Part shown: positions 26,765-35,584 of the stretch, one piece after another
How positions within the stretch are numbered: the stretch's first letter is position 1
Layout: the number at the start of each line of letters is the position of its first letter
Assembly: GCF_030409235.1 (NCBI RefSeq)
Contig: NZ_JAUFPO010000006.1
Span: 62,001 to 126,000, forward strand
DNA: 64,000 nucleotides
Origin: Halomonas almeriensis
GTDB lineage: Bacteria > Pseudomonadota > Gammaproteobacteria > Pseudomonadales > Halomonadaceae
Reading direction: 5' to 3'
Translations under genes and position numbers: made by a program
The notes under the pieces: model-generated
Seen by the model: the letters and a program-made list of their open reading frames with translations, nothing else
Database searches by the model: none
Told to the model about the DNA's origin: nothing

Positions 26765-29212
26765 TTACGCTGGATGGTGGCGCAGCACCTTGGACTTGTC
26801 GGTGACGAAGGCGTCGTACTCGAAGTCGTCGACGCTGAGCATGTCCAGCACCTCCGCCTCGCGCTGACGCATGAAGTTCGCGTCGTCCTCGCTGATCAGG
26901 CCGGCTTCCAGTGCTGCGTCGACTTGCTGCTCCGGATGCAATGCCTCGGTGGGGATCTCGCCCTTGGAGTGGGCCTTGCCGACCGTGCGATATAGTGCCT
27001 CGGCGTGCTCCTGCGTGGCCAGCAGGGCATTGTAGCGGGCCAGGGGGTTGTCCTGGGGACCGTCGTCGGCGTCCCAGGTATTGGCCGTCAGCTTGTGGCG
27101 CAGGGCGCTGTCGCGGGTGATGGCCTGGGCGATCCCGCGTGACAGGTTATCTTCTGGGCGCGACCAGCGACGCCCGCGGGGCATGATGATCAGCCGCAGG
27201 GTGCGGCCCAGAGCACGATTGGGCAGGTTGTCGAAGAGCTCGACGAAGGCCTGCTCGGCGCGATTCAGCAGGAAGCGAGCGGCATAGTGCAGCAGGGTGT
27301 CCTCGCCCTCCACGCGTTCGCCTTCCTGCCACTGCTTGAGCAGCATACTGGCCAGGTAGAGGTTGGAGAGCACGTCACCGAGGCGTGCGGAGAGCATCTC
27401 GCGCTGCTTGAGCTTCGAGCCTAGGCTAGCCATGGCGGCATCCGCGGCCAGACCGAAACCAGCCGAGAGGCGCGCGATGTCCTTCGCGTAGGGCGCGGCG
27501 ACCTTATCGAAGGGCACGTCCGGCTTGCCGATGCCCATGCCTTGGGTCAGAGCGCGGGCGGCATTGCCCAGAATCAGACCGGCATGATTGAAGAAGGCGC
27601 GGTCGAAGGCCTTGATGTCATCGGCGTCCTTGGCGGCCAGCTCCTCGAGCACATACGGATGGCAGCGAATCGCCCCCTGACCGAAGATCATCAGATTGCG
27701 CGTCATGATGTTGGCGCCCTCGACGGTGATGGCCACCGGGTTGGCGCTGTAGCCGATACCCAGATAGTTGCGTGGCCCGAGCGTCACTGCCTTGCCGCCA
27801 TGGATGTCCATGGCATCGGCGAGGATCACGCGCTGAAATTCGGTCAGCTGACTCTTGAGAATCGCCGAGGGCACGGCGGGTTTCTGGCCATAGTCGATGG
27901 TGTTGGCGGTCTGGTAGACCGCGGCCTGGGCGATGTAGGCCATGGCGGTCATGCGCGCCAGGGGCTCCTGAACGCCTTCCATTTCGGCGACCGGCACGTT
28001 GAACTGACGACGGATGCGCGCGAAGCCGCCGCTCCAGCCGATGGCGTAGCGGGCCGTGCCGGTGGCGCCGGAAGGCAGGGTAATGCAGCGGCCGACTGAG
28101 AGGCACTCGACCAGCATCCGCCAGCCCTGACCGATCATTTCCTCGCCGCCGATGATGGTCGACAGCGGCACGAAGACCTTGTTGCCCTTGATCGGGCCGT
28201 TGAGGAAGGGGCTGCCGATGGGATGGTGACGGCGGCCGATCTGCATGCCCTCGGTCTCGCGTGGCACCAACGCCAGGGTGATGCCGCGGTCTTCCTCGTC
28301 GCCCAGCAGGTGCTCCGGATCGAACAGGCGGAAGGCCAGGCCGACCACGCTGGCGATCGGCGCCAGGGTGATCCAGCGTTTCTCGAAGGTCAGCTCGAGG
28401 CCCAGCATCTCTTCGCCATCCACTTCGCGCTTGACCACCACACCGACATCCGGCAGGGAAGTGGCGTCGCTGCCGGCCCTGGGGCCGGTCAGGCCGAAGC
28501 AGGGGATCTCGCGGCCATCGGCCAGGCGTGGCAGGTAGTGATCCTTCTGTTCCTGGGTGCCATACTTGAGCAGTAGTTCGCCCGGCCCCAGGGAGTTGGG
28601 CACGCCGACGGTGACCATCAGCGTCTCATTGGCCGAGAGCTTCTGCAGGATGGTCGATTGCGCCTTGGCGGAAAAGCCCAGGCCGCCATACTCTTCGGGG
28701 ATGATCATGCCGAAGAAGCGCTCGCGCTTGAGATAGTCCCAGAGCTCCTGGGGCAGGTCGGCGCGTTCGCGCGCGATGTCCCAGGCATTGCACATACCGG
28801 CCGCGACACTGCACTGCTGGTCGACAAAGGCGCGCTCCGCGTCGCTTAGGCCATCATCCTTGAAGTCCAGCAGACGCTGCCAGTCGGGGCGGCCCGAGAA
28901 AATCTCGCCGTCCCAGGCCACGCTGCCGGCCTCCAGAGCGGTGTGCTCGGTCTCGGAGACCTTTGGCGCTATCTTTTTGAAGACGGCAAAGAGGCGGGGA
29001 GTCAACCAGGCGCCGCGAATGCCGGCCAGGCCACAGGCGGCAATGGCGGCGGTGACGATCAGCAGCAGTATGCCGATCACCGAGGCGCCGGCCGCAACAC
29101 CGATCAGACCGGTAACGCCGGTGACCGCCAGTGCCGGCAGGGCGCCTGCCTCACGGCGCATCACGATCAGCAAGCCGGCCACGGCCAGCACGAGCAGTAT
29201 CAAGGTCAACAT
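26765..29212 (-). CDS. fadE: Acyl-CoA dehydrogenase FadE
   Basis: 815 residues, the length of E. coli FadE (about 814). Catalyses the first, FAD-dependent step of fatty-acid beta-oxidation. An N-terminal hydrophobic region of about 75 residues precedes the dehydrogenase domain (FGMIIPEEYGGLGFSAKAQS near residue 155; GSDATSLPDVG; LSVGRCITLPSG) and the FadE-specific C-terminal domain (GRTLRLIIMPRGRRW). The start at 29212 has GGAG 6 bases away; the ATG two codons earlier abuts the same GGAG. A PsrA-like operator lies 28-41 bases upstream. Confidence 0.95.
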   Translation of the reverse strand: MLTLILLVLAVAGLLIVMRREAGALPALAVTGVTGLIGVAAGASVIGILLLIVTAAIAACGLAGIRGAWLTPRLFAVFKKIAPKVSETEHTALEAGSVAWDGEIFSGRPDWQRLLDFKDDGLSDAERAFVDQQCSVAAGMCNAWDIARERADLPQELWDYLKRERFFGMIIPEEYGGLGFSAKAQSTILQKLSANETLMVTVGVPNSLGPGELLLKYGTQEQKDHYLPRLADGREIPCFGLTGPRAGSDATSLPDVGVVVKREVDGEEMLGLELTFEKRWITLAPIASVVGLAFRLFDPEHLLGDEEDRGITLALVPRETEGMQIGRRHHPIGSPFLNGPIKGNKVFVPLSTIIGGEEMIGQGWRMLVECLSVGRCITLPSGATGTARYAIGWSGGFARIRRQFNVPVAEMEGVQEPLARMTAMAYIAQAAVYQTANTIDYGQKPAVPSAILKSQLTEFQRVILADAMDIHGGKAVTLGPRNYLGIGYSANPVAITVEGANIMTRNLMIFGQGAIRCHPYVLEELAAKDADDIKAFDRAFFNHAGLILGNAARALTQGMGIGKPDVPFDKVAAPYAKDIARLSAGFGLAADAAMASLGSKLKQREMLSARLGDVLSNLYLASMLLKQWQEGERVEGEDTLLHYAARFLLNRAEQAFVELFDNLPNRALGRTLRLIIMPRGRRWSRPEDNLSRGIAQAITRDSALRHKLTANTWDADDGPQDNPLARYNALLATQEHAEALYRTVGKAHSKGEIPTEALHPEQQVDAALEAGLISEDDANFMRQREAEVLDMLSVDDFEYDAFVTDKSKVLRHHPA

Positions 29213-29239
29213 GAGCATCTCCGAGTGTGAGATAGAGTT

Positions 29240-29253
29240 CGAACGTATGTTTG
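29240..29253 (-). promoter_or_regulatory. PsrA-like operator before fadE
   Basis: CGAAC-N4-GTTTG on the plus strand, inside the near-palindrome TTCGAACGTATGTTTGAA (29238-29255). It differs at one base from the pseudomonad PsrA site [C/G]AAAC-N2-4-GTTT[G/C]. PsrA is a TetR-family fatty-acid sensor that represses beta-oxidation genes. Confidence 0.55.
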
Positions 29254-29310
29254 AATTCTTGCAGAATAGCCCACTTCCCTGCAACTGACCAGTAGGCCAG
29301 TCGGGCCACG

Positions 29311-29455
29311 AGCAGTTGGCTGCCAACCGCTCGTTTCTCGCTGCTCGTTTCTCGGTCCTGGAGCTGCGGCTGCCAACCGCTCGTTTCTCGCTGCTCGTTT
29401 CTCGGTCCTGGAGCTGCGGCTGCCAACCACTCGCTGCTCGTTACGCGTTGCTCGG
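29311..29455. repeat. Heptad tract with two 50-bp tandem copies, entering the betA end
   Basis: A 50-bp unit starting GGCTGCCAAC is repeated exactly at 29318 and 29368, with an 11-base third start at 29418. Inside are GCTCGTT/TCTCGCT-type heptads. The tract continues into betA: its stop TAA and last codons read in the heptads CGAGCAA CGCGTAA CGAGCAG. Confidence 0.85.
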
Positions 29456-31150
29456 CGGGCGGGTAGTGTTGCGCATGGGCGTCTTCTGGGCAGGGGCTCC
29501 CTGGGCCACGTAATAGGGCGCATCGCTCTTCGGCAGGGCCTCGCGGCCACGGATCTTGTCGGCCATTTTCTCGGCCAGCATGATCGTCGGGGCGTTGAGG
29601 TTGCCGGTGGGTATCACCGGGAACAGGGAGGCATCGACGACGCGCAGGCCCTCCAGACCATGCACCCGCCCGGCACCATCGACCACGCTGTCCTCGCCTT
29701 CGCCCATGCGACAGCTACCGCACGGGTGGTAGGCGGTCTCGGCGTGCGCCCGGACGAAGGCGTCGAGCTCGGCATCGGATTGAACGTCCGGCCCCGGGGC
29801 GATCTCCCGGCCGCGATAGTCGTCGAACGCCGGCTGCTGGATGATTTCTCGGGTCAGGCGAATGGCGTCGCGAAATTCCTGCCAGTCCTTGTCGGTGGAC
29901 ATGTAGTTGAACAGGATGCTGGGCGCCGCCGCCGGATCCCGGGATGTCAGCCGAATGCGGCCCTCGCTCTCGGAGCGCATGGAGCCGACATGTGCCTGGA
30001 AACCGTGGGCCTCGACCGCGCTCTTGCCGTTGTAGCTGATGGCGATGGGCAGGAAGTGGTACTGCAGGTTGGGCCATTCCTCCTCGTCGCGACTGCGGAT
30101 GAAACCGGCGGCCTCGAACTGGTTGCTGGCGCCGACGCCCTTGCCCAGCAGCATCCACTCGGCACCGATCTTCGGCTGGTTCCACCACTTCAGGGCCGGA
30201 TACAGCGAGATGGGCTGGGTGCACTCGTACTGGATGTACATCTCCAGGTGATCCTGAAGATGGATGCCGACGTTGTCGTTGACAAGCACCGGCTCGATGT
30301 CGAACTCATCGAGGACATCCCGCGGGCCGACGCCAGAGCGCTGCAGAATCTGCGGCGAGGCCACGGCTCCGGCACACAGCAGGACTTCAAGACGCGCTCG
30401 GACCTGCTGGGTATTGCCCTTGCGGGCGTAACGTACCCCCGTGGCGCGTTTGCCCTCGAAGGTGATGACGTCGGTCATGGCACGGGTCTCGATGGTCAGA
30501 TTGGGGCGGTCCTTGACCTGGTCGAGGTAGCCGCGTGCCGTGGAGGCGCGGCGGCCATTGGGCGTGACGAAACGGTCCATGGGACCGAAGCCTTCCTGCT
30601 GATAGCCGTTGACGTCTTCGGTAGCGGGATACCCGGCCTGTTGGCCGGCCTCGATGAAGGCGTGGTAGAGCGGGTTGTTGCCGGCCTTGGGAGTGGTCAC
30701 GCTGACCGGTCCATCGCCGCCATGATAGTCATTGGGGCCGATGTCGCGGGTCTCGGCCTTGCGGAAGTAGGGCAGGCAGTCGGCATAGGTCCAGTCTTCC
30801 AGGCCGTCGCGCTTGGCCCAGTTGTCATAGTCCAGGGCGTTGCCGCGGATGTAGCACATGCCGTTGATCAGCGAGGAGCCGCCCAAGCCCTTGCCGCGCC
30901 CGCACTCCATGCGTCGGCCGTCCATGTGCGGTTCCGGGTCGGTTTCGAAGGCCCAGTTGTAGCGTTTGCCCTGCAGGGGGTAGGCCAGTGCCGCGGGCAT
31001 CTGGGTGCGGAAGTCGAAGCGGTAGTCGGGGCCGCCGGCCTCGAGCAGCAGGACCTGGACATCCGGGTCTTCGGTCAGGCGCGCGGCCAGGACATTGCCG
31101 GCAGAACCGGCGCCGATGATGACATAATCGAATTCACGAATCTGGGACAT
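29441..31150 (-). CDS. betA: Choline dehydrogenase
   Basis: 569-residue GMC flavoprotein that oxidises choline to betaine aldehyde, membrane-associated. N-terminal FAD motif [20 protein letters not shown] signature [20 protein letters not shown] near residue 84, catalytic histidine in [14 protein letters not shown] near residue 475. Third gene of betIBA, 266 bases after betB. The extreme C-terminus (RPPSNA) is encoded by a heptad repeat tract and so is unlikely to be conserved. Confidence 0.97.
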   Translation of the reverse strand: MSQIREFDYVIIGAGSAGNVLAARLTEDPDVQVLLLEAGGPDYRFDFRTQMPAALAYPLQGKRYNWAFETDPEPHMDGRRMECGRGKGLGGSSLINGMCYIRGNALDYDNWAKRDGLEDWTYADCLPYFRKAETRDIGPNDYHGGDGPVSVTTPKAGNNPLYHAFIEAGQQAGYPATEDVNGYQQEGFGPMDRFVTPNGRRASTARGYLDQVKDRPNLTIETRAMTDVITFEGKRATGVRYARKGNTQQVRARLEVLLCAGAVASPQILQRSGVGPRDVLDEFDIEPVLVNDNVGIHLQDHLEMYIQYECTQPISLYPALKWWNQPKIGAEWMLLGKGVGASNQFEAAGFIRSRDEEEWPNLQYHFLPIAISYNGKSAVEAHGFQAHVGSMRSESEGRIRLTSRDPAAAPSILFNYMSTDKDWQEFRDAIRLTREIIQQPAFDDYRGREIAPGPDVQSDAELDAFVRAHAETAYHPCGSCRMGEGEDSVVDGAGRVHGLEGLRVVDASLFPVIPTGNLNAPTIMLAEKMADKIRGREALPKSDAPYYVAQGAPAQKTPMRNTTRPPSNA

Positions 31151-31378
31151 GGGAGCCTCTCAAGGCTGAAACGGAGGTGGATTTCGGGCGGTGGTTGCCT
31201 GGCCCGCTGCGGTTGATCCGTGGACAGGTCTATGAGGGGGCGCTGTGCATCCTTCCCTGGACGCTACCGATGCCCTGCTTGCAGGTCCGGTGCTGGCCAT
31301 CCATGGCCAGCCCGTTCGGAGCAATGCTCCTCACCCCTGGCATCGGACCCCCTCCACGACCTGTCCCCGGCGCCGCTC

Positions 31379-31412
31379 TGGCTCGTGGCTCTTGGCTCGA
31401 AGCTCGGGGCTG
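31379..31412. repeat. Short heptad (GCTCNNN) tract at the betB end
   Basis: GCTCGTG GCTCTTG GCTCGAA GCTCGGG GCTG: four and a half 7-bp units, ending 4 bases before the betB stop codon. The reverse complement is the CGAGC/GAGCNNN heptad of the other tracts. Confidence 0.75.
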
Positions 31413-31416
31413 TGAC

Positions 31417-32886
31417 CTAGAACACCGACTCAAAGGGCCCCATTTCCACCTGTACGGACTTGGTCTGGGTATAGTGGCCCAGTGTTTCCAGGCCGTTCTC
31501 GCGGCCCACACCGGACTGCTTGTAGCCGCCCACCGGCATCTCGGCAGGGGAATCGCCCCAGGTGTTGATCCAGCAGATGCCCGCCTCGAGGCGGTGAATC
31601 ACCCGATGGGCGCGATTCAGGCCCTCGGTGAAGACGCCGGCGGCCAAGCCGTAGTGTGTGTCGTTGGCGCGACGAATCACGTCCTCCTCGTCATCGAAGG
31701 CCAGAATCGACATCACCGGCCCGAAGATCTCCTCCCGGACGATGCGCATGCTGTCGTCGCAGTCGGTAAAGACGGTGGGCGCCGCCCAGGCTCCGTTGGC
31801 CCAGGAGCCCTGATTCCAGGCATCACCACCGGCCAGCACGCGGGCGCCTTCCTGCTTGCCCAGCTCGATGTAGGACAGAACCTTTTCCTGATGTTCAAAG
31901 CTGACCAGCGGGCCGAAGTTGACCGTCGGGTTCAGCGGATCACCGGCCTTGATGCGTGCCACGCGCTCGGCGATCTTCGCTTCGAAGGCCTCCTTGATGG
32001 AGCTGTCGACGAACACGCGTGTGCCATTGGTGCAGATCTGGCCGCTTGAGTAGAAGTTGGCCATCATGGCGCCATCGGCGGCACGGTCCAGGTCGGCATC
32101 GTCGAAGACGATCAGCGGCGACTTGCCGCCGAGCTCCATGGTCACGTCCTTGAGGCTGGAGGCGGCGGATGCCGACATCACCTTCTTGCCGGTGCCCACC
32201 TCGCCGGTGAACGACACCTTGTCGATGCCGCCGTGACCGGTGATCAGTTGACCGACGCGGCCATCACCATGTACCACATTGAAGACGCCATCGGGCATGC
32301 CGGCTTCGCTGAACACCTCGGCCAGCACCATGGCGGTCAGCGGGGTGACCTCGCTGGGCTTGAAGACCACGGCGTTGCCGGCGGCCAGCGCCGGGGCGGA
32401 CTTCCAGCAGGCGATCTGGATCGGATAGTTCCAAGCGCCGATGGCCCCGATCACCCCCAGCGGCTCTGGTCGCGTATAGACGAAGGAGGTGTCGCGCAGC
32501 GGGATCTGGCTGCCCTCGATGGCGCCGGCCAGGCCGGCGTAGTATTCGAGCACCTCAGTACCGGTGGCGATGTCCACGGCGGAGGTCTCGCTGATCGGCT
32601 TGCCGGTATTGCGTGACTCGAGTTCGGCAATGTCGTCGTTGCGCTCGCGCAGCAGCGCCACGGCGCGCGCGAGGATGCGACCCCGCTCGGCACCGGTCAT
32701 GGCCGCCCAGGTGCGCTGGCCTTGACGGGCCGCCGCAATGGCGCTGTCCACGTCGGCTTCGCTGGCCTGTTGAACCCTGGCCAGCAGGCTGCCGTCGTAG
32801 GGATTCACAACCTCGAAGGTCTCACCGGAGGTGGCGTCCACATGAGCGCCGTTGATGTAGAGGGTCTGGGTATCAAGCTGTGTCAT
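31417..32886 (-). CDS. betB: Betaine aldehyde dehydrogenase
   Basis: 489-residue NAD(P)-dependent enzyme that makes glycine betaine, the compatible solute. Motifs: [32 protein letters not shown], the general-base Glu in [16 protein letters not shown] and the catalytic Cys in [15 protein letters not shown] near residue 288. The start at 32886 ([10 protein letters not shown]) follows GGAGCCACC; the open frame extends further but has no ribosome site. It begins 12 bases after the betI stop. Confidence 0.97.
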   Translation of the reverse strand: MTQLDTQTLYINGAHVDATSGETFEVVNPYDGSLLARVQQASEADVDSAIAAARQGQRTWAAMTGAERGRILARAVALLRERNDDIAELESRNTGKPISETSAVDIATGTEVLEYYAGLAGAIEGSQIPLRDTSFVYTRPEPLGVIGAIGAWNYPIQIACWKSAPALAAGNAVVFKPSEVTPLTAMVLAEVFSEAGMPDGVFNVVHGDGRVGQLITGHGGIDKVSFTGEVGTGKKVMSASAASSLKDVTMELGGKSPLIVFDDADLDRAADGAMMANFYSSGQICTNGTRVFVDSSIKEAFEAKIAERVARIKAGDPLNPTVNFGPLVSFEHQEKVLSYIELGKQEGARVLAGGDAWNQGSWANGAWAAPTVFTDCDDSMRIVREEIFGPVMSILAFDDEEDVIRRANDTHYGLAAGVFTEGLNRAHRVIHRLEAGICWINTWGDSPAEMPVGGYKQSGVGRENGLETLGHYTQTKSVQVEMGPFESVF

Positions 32887-32897
32887 GGTGGCTCCTG

Positions 32898-33530
32898 TCA
32901 GGATTCGGCATGAAGAGGGGGGCAAGGCCGTGAGTCGCTGGCTTCGGTGGAGGGCAGCAATTGATCCAGGTAGTCCCGCGCCAGGCGACGCGCCTGCTCG
33001 GCATCCAGACCTTCCTGGGTGAGGGCGCCGCGCAGCCAGAGTCCGTCGATCATGGCGGCCAGGGCGCGGGCCGCGTCACGACCTTCCTCGCGTGGCATCA
33101 GGCGGCAGAACTGATGGCTCAGGTTGGCGTATAGGCGCCGATCATTGACGTTCTGCAGGCGTTGCAGGCGCGGCTGATGCATGCTGCTGGACCAGAAGGC
33201 CAGCCAGGTCTTGGCCACGGGGCCGGTCACCTGGCTGCGATCGAAGTTGCCGTCGATGATGGCTTCCAGGTGGGCACGCGGGGCCCGGCTCGACAACGCC
33301 CGGCGCCGGGCCGCGACGCTGGCCCTGAGATCATTGAGAATCTGGCGCATGGTCGCTTCCATCAGGCCGTCCTTGCCGCCGAAATAGTGACTGATGATCC
33401 CCGCCGAGACGCCGGCCTGACGGGCAATACGCATCACCGTGGCATCCGCCAGGCCGACATCGTCGATGGCGGCCATGGTGGCCTTGATCAGCTGCTGGCG
33501 GCGGATAGGTTCCATTCCAACCTTGGGCAC
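32898..33530 (-). CDS. betI: TetR-family repressor of choline oxidation
   Basis: 210 residues. N-terminal TetR helix-turn-helix ([43 protein letters not shown]) close to other BetI proteins. The start is GTG at 33530, encoding [11 protein letters not shown] like the conserved MPKVGM of BetI; GAGGAGG lies 7 bases before it. Longer open frame to 33740 is not used in my view because it crosses the operator. First gene of betIBA and divergent from the choline/betaine-binding protein gene; choline should relieve repression. Confidence 0.95.
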   Translation of the reverse strand: MPKVGMEPIRRQQLIKATMAAIDDVGLADATVMRIARQAGVSAGIISHYFGGKDGLMEATMRQILNDLRASVAARRRALSSRAPRAHLEAIIDGNFDRSQVTGPVAKTWLAFWSSSMHQPRLQRLQNVNDRRLYANLSHQFCRLMPREEGRDAARALAAMIDGLWLRGALTQEGLDAEQARRLARDYLDQLLPSTEASDSRPCPPLHAES

Positions 33531-33634
33531 CTTGCTGCCTCCTCTGTGAGTGCTGACCGTTGAGCGGCGAAGCGGTTGTCGCCTTGCAATCTGCTGTACC
33601 GCCATGATTACGATAGGGATAGTCTGGCACTTTT

Positions 33635-33656
33635 TTATTGAATGTTCAATCAATAA
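33635..33656. promoter_or_regulatory. BetI-type operator
   Basis: Nested palindrome: ATTGAA-TG-TTCAAT (33637-33650) within TTATTGA...TCAATAA. It lies in an AT-rich patch between the divergent betI and binding-protein genes and resembles known BetI sites built on ATTGAACGTTCAAT. It could control both directions. Confidence 0.75.
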
Positions 33657-33786
33657 AAATAACCAGTCTGGCCGATAGCCCTGCCAGAGGCATTTGTCGC
33701 CTCGTCGCGGATAGCACGAGCACAGCGGCCAACGTCCCATCCGGACGTTCGTTCAGACTGTCCACTTTGACAAGGGAGATAGCTCG

Positions 33787-34731
33787 ATGAACAAGATGAC
33801 CAAGGGTTTGCTGAGTACGACGCTGGTGCTTGCCGCCGCACCTTCGATGGCGGCCGACGAGAGTTGCCAGCCGGTGCGTTTCGCCGAGGTCGGCTGGACC
33901 GACATTACCGCGACCACTGCGCTGACGACCCAGGTGCTCGGCGCCATGGGCTACGAGGCACGTATCGATACGGTGTCGGTTCCCATTGCCTACTCGGGCA
34001 TGAAAAACGGCGACTTCGATGTCTTCCTGGGTAACTGGATGCCCTCCATGGCCTCGATCAGTGACCCCTATGTCGAACGTGGCGAGGTCGAGCGTCTGGG
34101 AGCCAACCTGAAAGGGGCCAAGTACACCCTGGCGGTGCCGCAGTATGTACATGATGCCGGCGTGACCTCGGTCGAGGACCTGGCAGCACATGCCGAGCGT
34201 TTCGACAGCCAGCTGCATGGCATCGAGGCCGGCAATGATGGCAATGAGCTGATCCAGCAGATGATCGACGACGATGCCTTCGGGCTGGGCGACTGGCAAC
34301 TGGTCGATTCCAGCGAAGCCGGCATGCTGGCGGAGCTTAGGGCCAGAGTGCCCGATGAAGACTGGATGGTGTTTCTGGGCTGGGAGCCGCACCCCATGAA
34401 CACCAATTTCGAGATGGCCTACCTCGAGGGAGCGGATGACTACTTTGGCCCGAACCTGGGGGGAGCGACTGTCTACACCAATATCCGCGGCGGCTTCAGC
34501 GAGGCCTGTCCCAATGTCGGCAACCTGCTGGATAACCTGCGTTTCACCCTGGAGATGGAGAACCAGTTGATGGGCACCATCATGGAAGAAGGGGTGGAGC
34601 CGGGACAGGCGGCACGCGACTACCTCAAGGCCAACCCTGCCGTGCTGGATGACTGGCTCGAGGGCGTGTCCACCCTGCAAGGCGAGCCCGCGCTGCCGGC
34701 CGTCAAACAGGCGTTGTCCATCGGGGAGTGA
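33787..34731 (+). CDS. Choline/glycine betaine ABC transporter substrate-binding protein
   Basis: 314 residues with a signal peptide ending near SMAADES (about residue 23). It has an OpuAC-type ligand domain with the tryptophans expected to box a trimethylammonium group (GWTDITATT, GNWMPSM, DWMVFLGWEPHP). It resembles ChoX/CbcX choline-binding proteins. No permease or ATPase gene is adjacent, so it must serve a transporter encoded elsewhere, as happens with orphan binding proteins in pseudomonads. Divergent from betI across a shared operator region. Confidence 0.88.
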   Translation: MNKMTKGLLSTTLVLAAAPSMAADESCQPVRFAEVGWTDITATTALTTQVLGAMGYEARIDTVSVPIAYSGMKNGDFDVFLGNWMPSMASISDPYVERGEVERLGANLKGAKYTLAVPQYVHDAGVTSVEDLAAHAERFDSQLHGIEAGNDGNELIQQMIDDDAFGLGDWQLVDSSEAGMLAELRARVPDEDWMVFLGWEPHPMNTNFEMAYLEGADDYFGPNLGGATVYTNIRGGFSEACPNVGNLLDNLRFTLEMENQLMGTIMEEGVEPGQAARDYLKANPAVLDDWLEGVSTLQGEPALPAVKQALSIGE

Positions 34732-34802
34732 GGCGCAACGCGGGCTTGCCAGGCGGCAGGCCCGCATGCATAATCCTTTTTCGTTTCGGCCAGCCGCCGA
34801 AA

Positions 34803-34879
34803 GGCTACGTAGCTCAGCTGGTTAGAGCACATCACTCATAATGATGGGGTCCCCTGTTCGAATCAGGGCGTAGCCACCA
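34803..34879 (+). tRNA. tRNA-Met (CAT, elongator type)
   Basis: 77 nt with encoded CCA. Acceptor GGCTACG pairs with CGTAGCC; anticodon loop CTCATAA; T loop TTCGAAT. The identical sequence occurs on the minus strand at 39485-39561. Confidence 0.96.
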
Positions 34880-35011
34880 GTCTTGTTCGAATGTCGCCCG
34901 ATCGGTCCAGCCGCTCGGGCGACGTCGTTTCAGCCCCGGCCCCCGAAACTCCAGGCGAGGACTTGACGTCGGCGAGTCGATCCGTATACTACGTCCCGTG
35001 TTCGAGGTCGT

Positions 35012-35087
35012 TCCCCGATAGCTCAGTTGGTAGAGCAAATGACTGTTAATCATTGGGTCGCAGGTTCGAGTCCTGCTCGGGGAGCCA
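35012..35087 (+). tRNA. tRNA-Asn (GTT), copy 1
   Basis: 76 nt with encoded CCA. TCCCCGA/TCGGGGA acceptor, anticodon loop CTGTTAA. First of three identical copies in tandem. Confidence 0.97.
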
Positions 35088-35141
35088 ATCATCTGATTTC
35101 GTCAGATGTGAACCCGCGCTGATCACGGCGCATCAGGTTAT

Positions 35142-35217
35142 TCCCCGATAGCTCAGTTGGTAGAGCAAATGACTGTTAATCATTGGGTCGCAGGTTCGAG
35201 TCCTGCTCGGGGAGCCA
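35142..35217 (+). tRNA. tRNA-Asn (GTT), copy 2
   Basis: Same 76-base sequence as copy 1; the 54-base spacer before it is unrelated to the one before copy 3. Confidence 0.97.
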
Positions 35218-35263
35218 CCTACCCCCTTTCTTTCTGCCCGTTCCGGGACAGCATCGTCATCAT

Positions 35264-35339
35264 TCCCCGATAGCTCAGTTGGTAGAGCAAATGACTGTTA
35301 ATCATTGGGTCGCAGGTTCGAGTCCTGCTCGGGGAGCCA
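35264..35339 (+). tRNA. tRNA-Asn (GTT), copy 3
   Basis: Same 76-base sequence as copies 1 and 2, after a 46-base spacer. Confidence 0.97.
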
Positions 35340-35367
35340 TGATGCGCCATGCGTCGCGTCCTTTTGC

Positions 35368-35403
35368 CGATTGAGACGCTTTTCTCGATTGAGACGCTTT
35401 TCT
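35368..35403. repeat. 18-bp perfect tandem duplication
   Basis: CGATTGAGACGCTTTTCT occurs twice head to tail (35368-35385 and 35386-35403), just after the last tRNA-Asn. Each copy ends in a short T-run. The rest of the gap to prc shows only the hairpin at 35537-35555. Confidence 0.85.
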
Positions 35404-35536
35404 GTTGTTACCAGTTTACTGCCGGGCCACTCCTGCCTGGTCGTCAGCGTGCGCGCGAGTGTCTGACCCCCCGGACTTGTCCCGCTGCCGCCTGACTCCC
35501 GAGCCTGCGTTGGTTTGCCGCCACCCATGAAAGAGG

Positions 35537-35555
35537 GCCGGCCTCGAGGGCCGGC
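35537..35555 (-). terminator. Probable terminator of prc
   Basis: GCCGGCC/GGCCGGC stem with a 5-base loop, then CCTCTTTC on the minus strand, 30 bases past the prc stop. The T-tract is weak. Confidence 0.5.
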
Positions 35556-35584
35556 GTCTTCGGGTTAGGCAGCGCCGGTTACGG

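Noticed and set aside
26765-29212. Frameshift or pseudogene in fadE
   Set aside because: The frame is intact over 815 codons, the expected length.
29660-31216. A 518-codon open frame on the plus strand
   Set aside because: Antisense to betA, with His/Val-rich sequence typical of shadow frames and no domain.
33531-33740. An extended N-terminus for BetI
   Set aside because: The extension runs through the AT-rich operator; the GTG at 33530 has GAGGAGG and gives the conserved N-terminus.
35012-35339. Tandem repeats as a mobile element or integration site
   Set aside because: The repeats are three complete tRNA-Asn genes; no integrase or partial tRNA copy is nearby.
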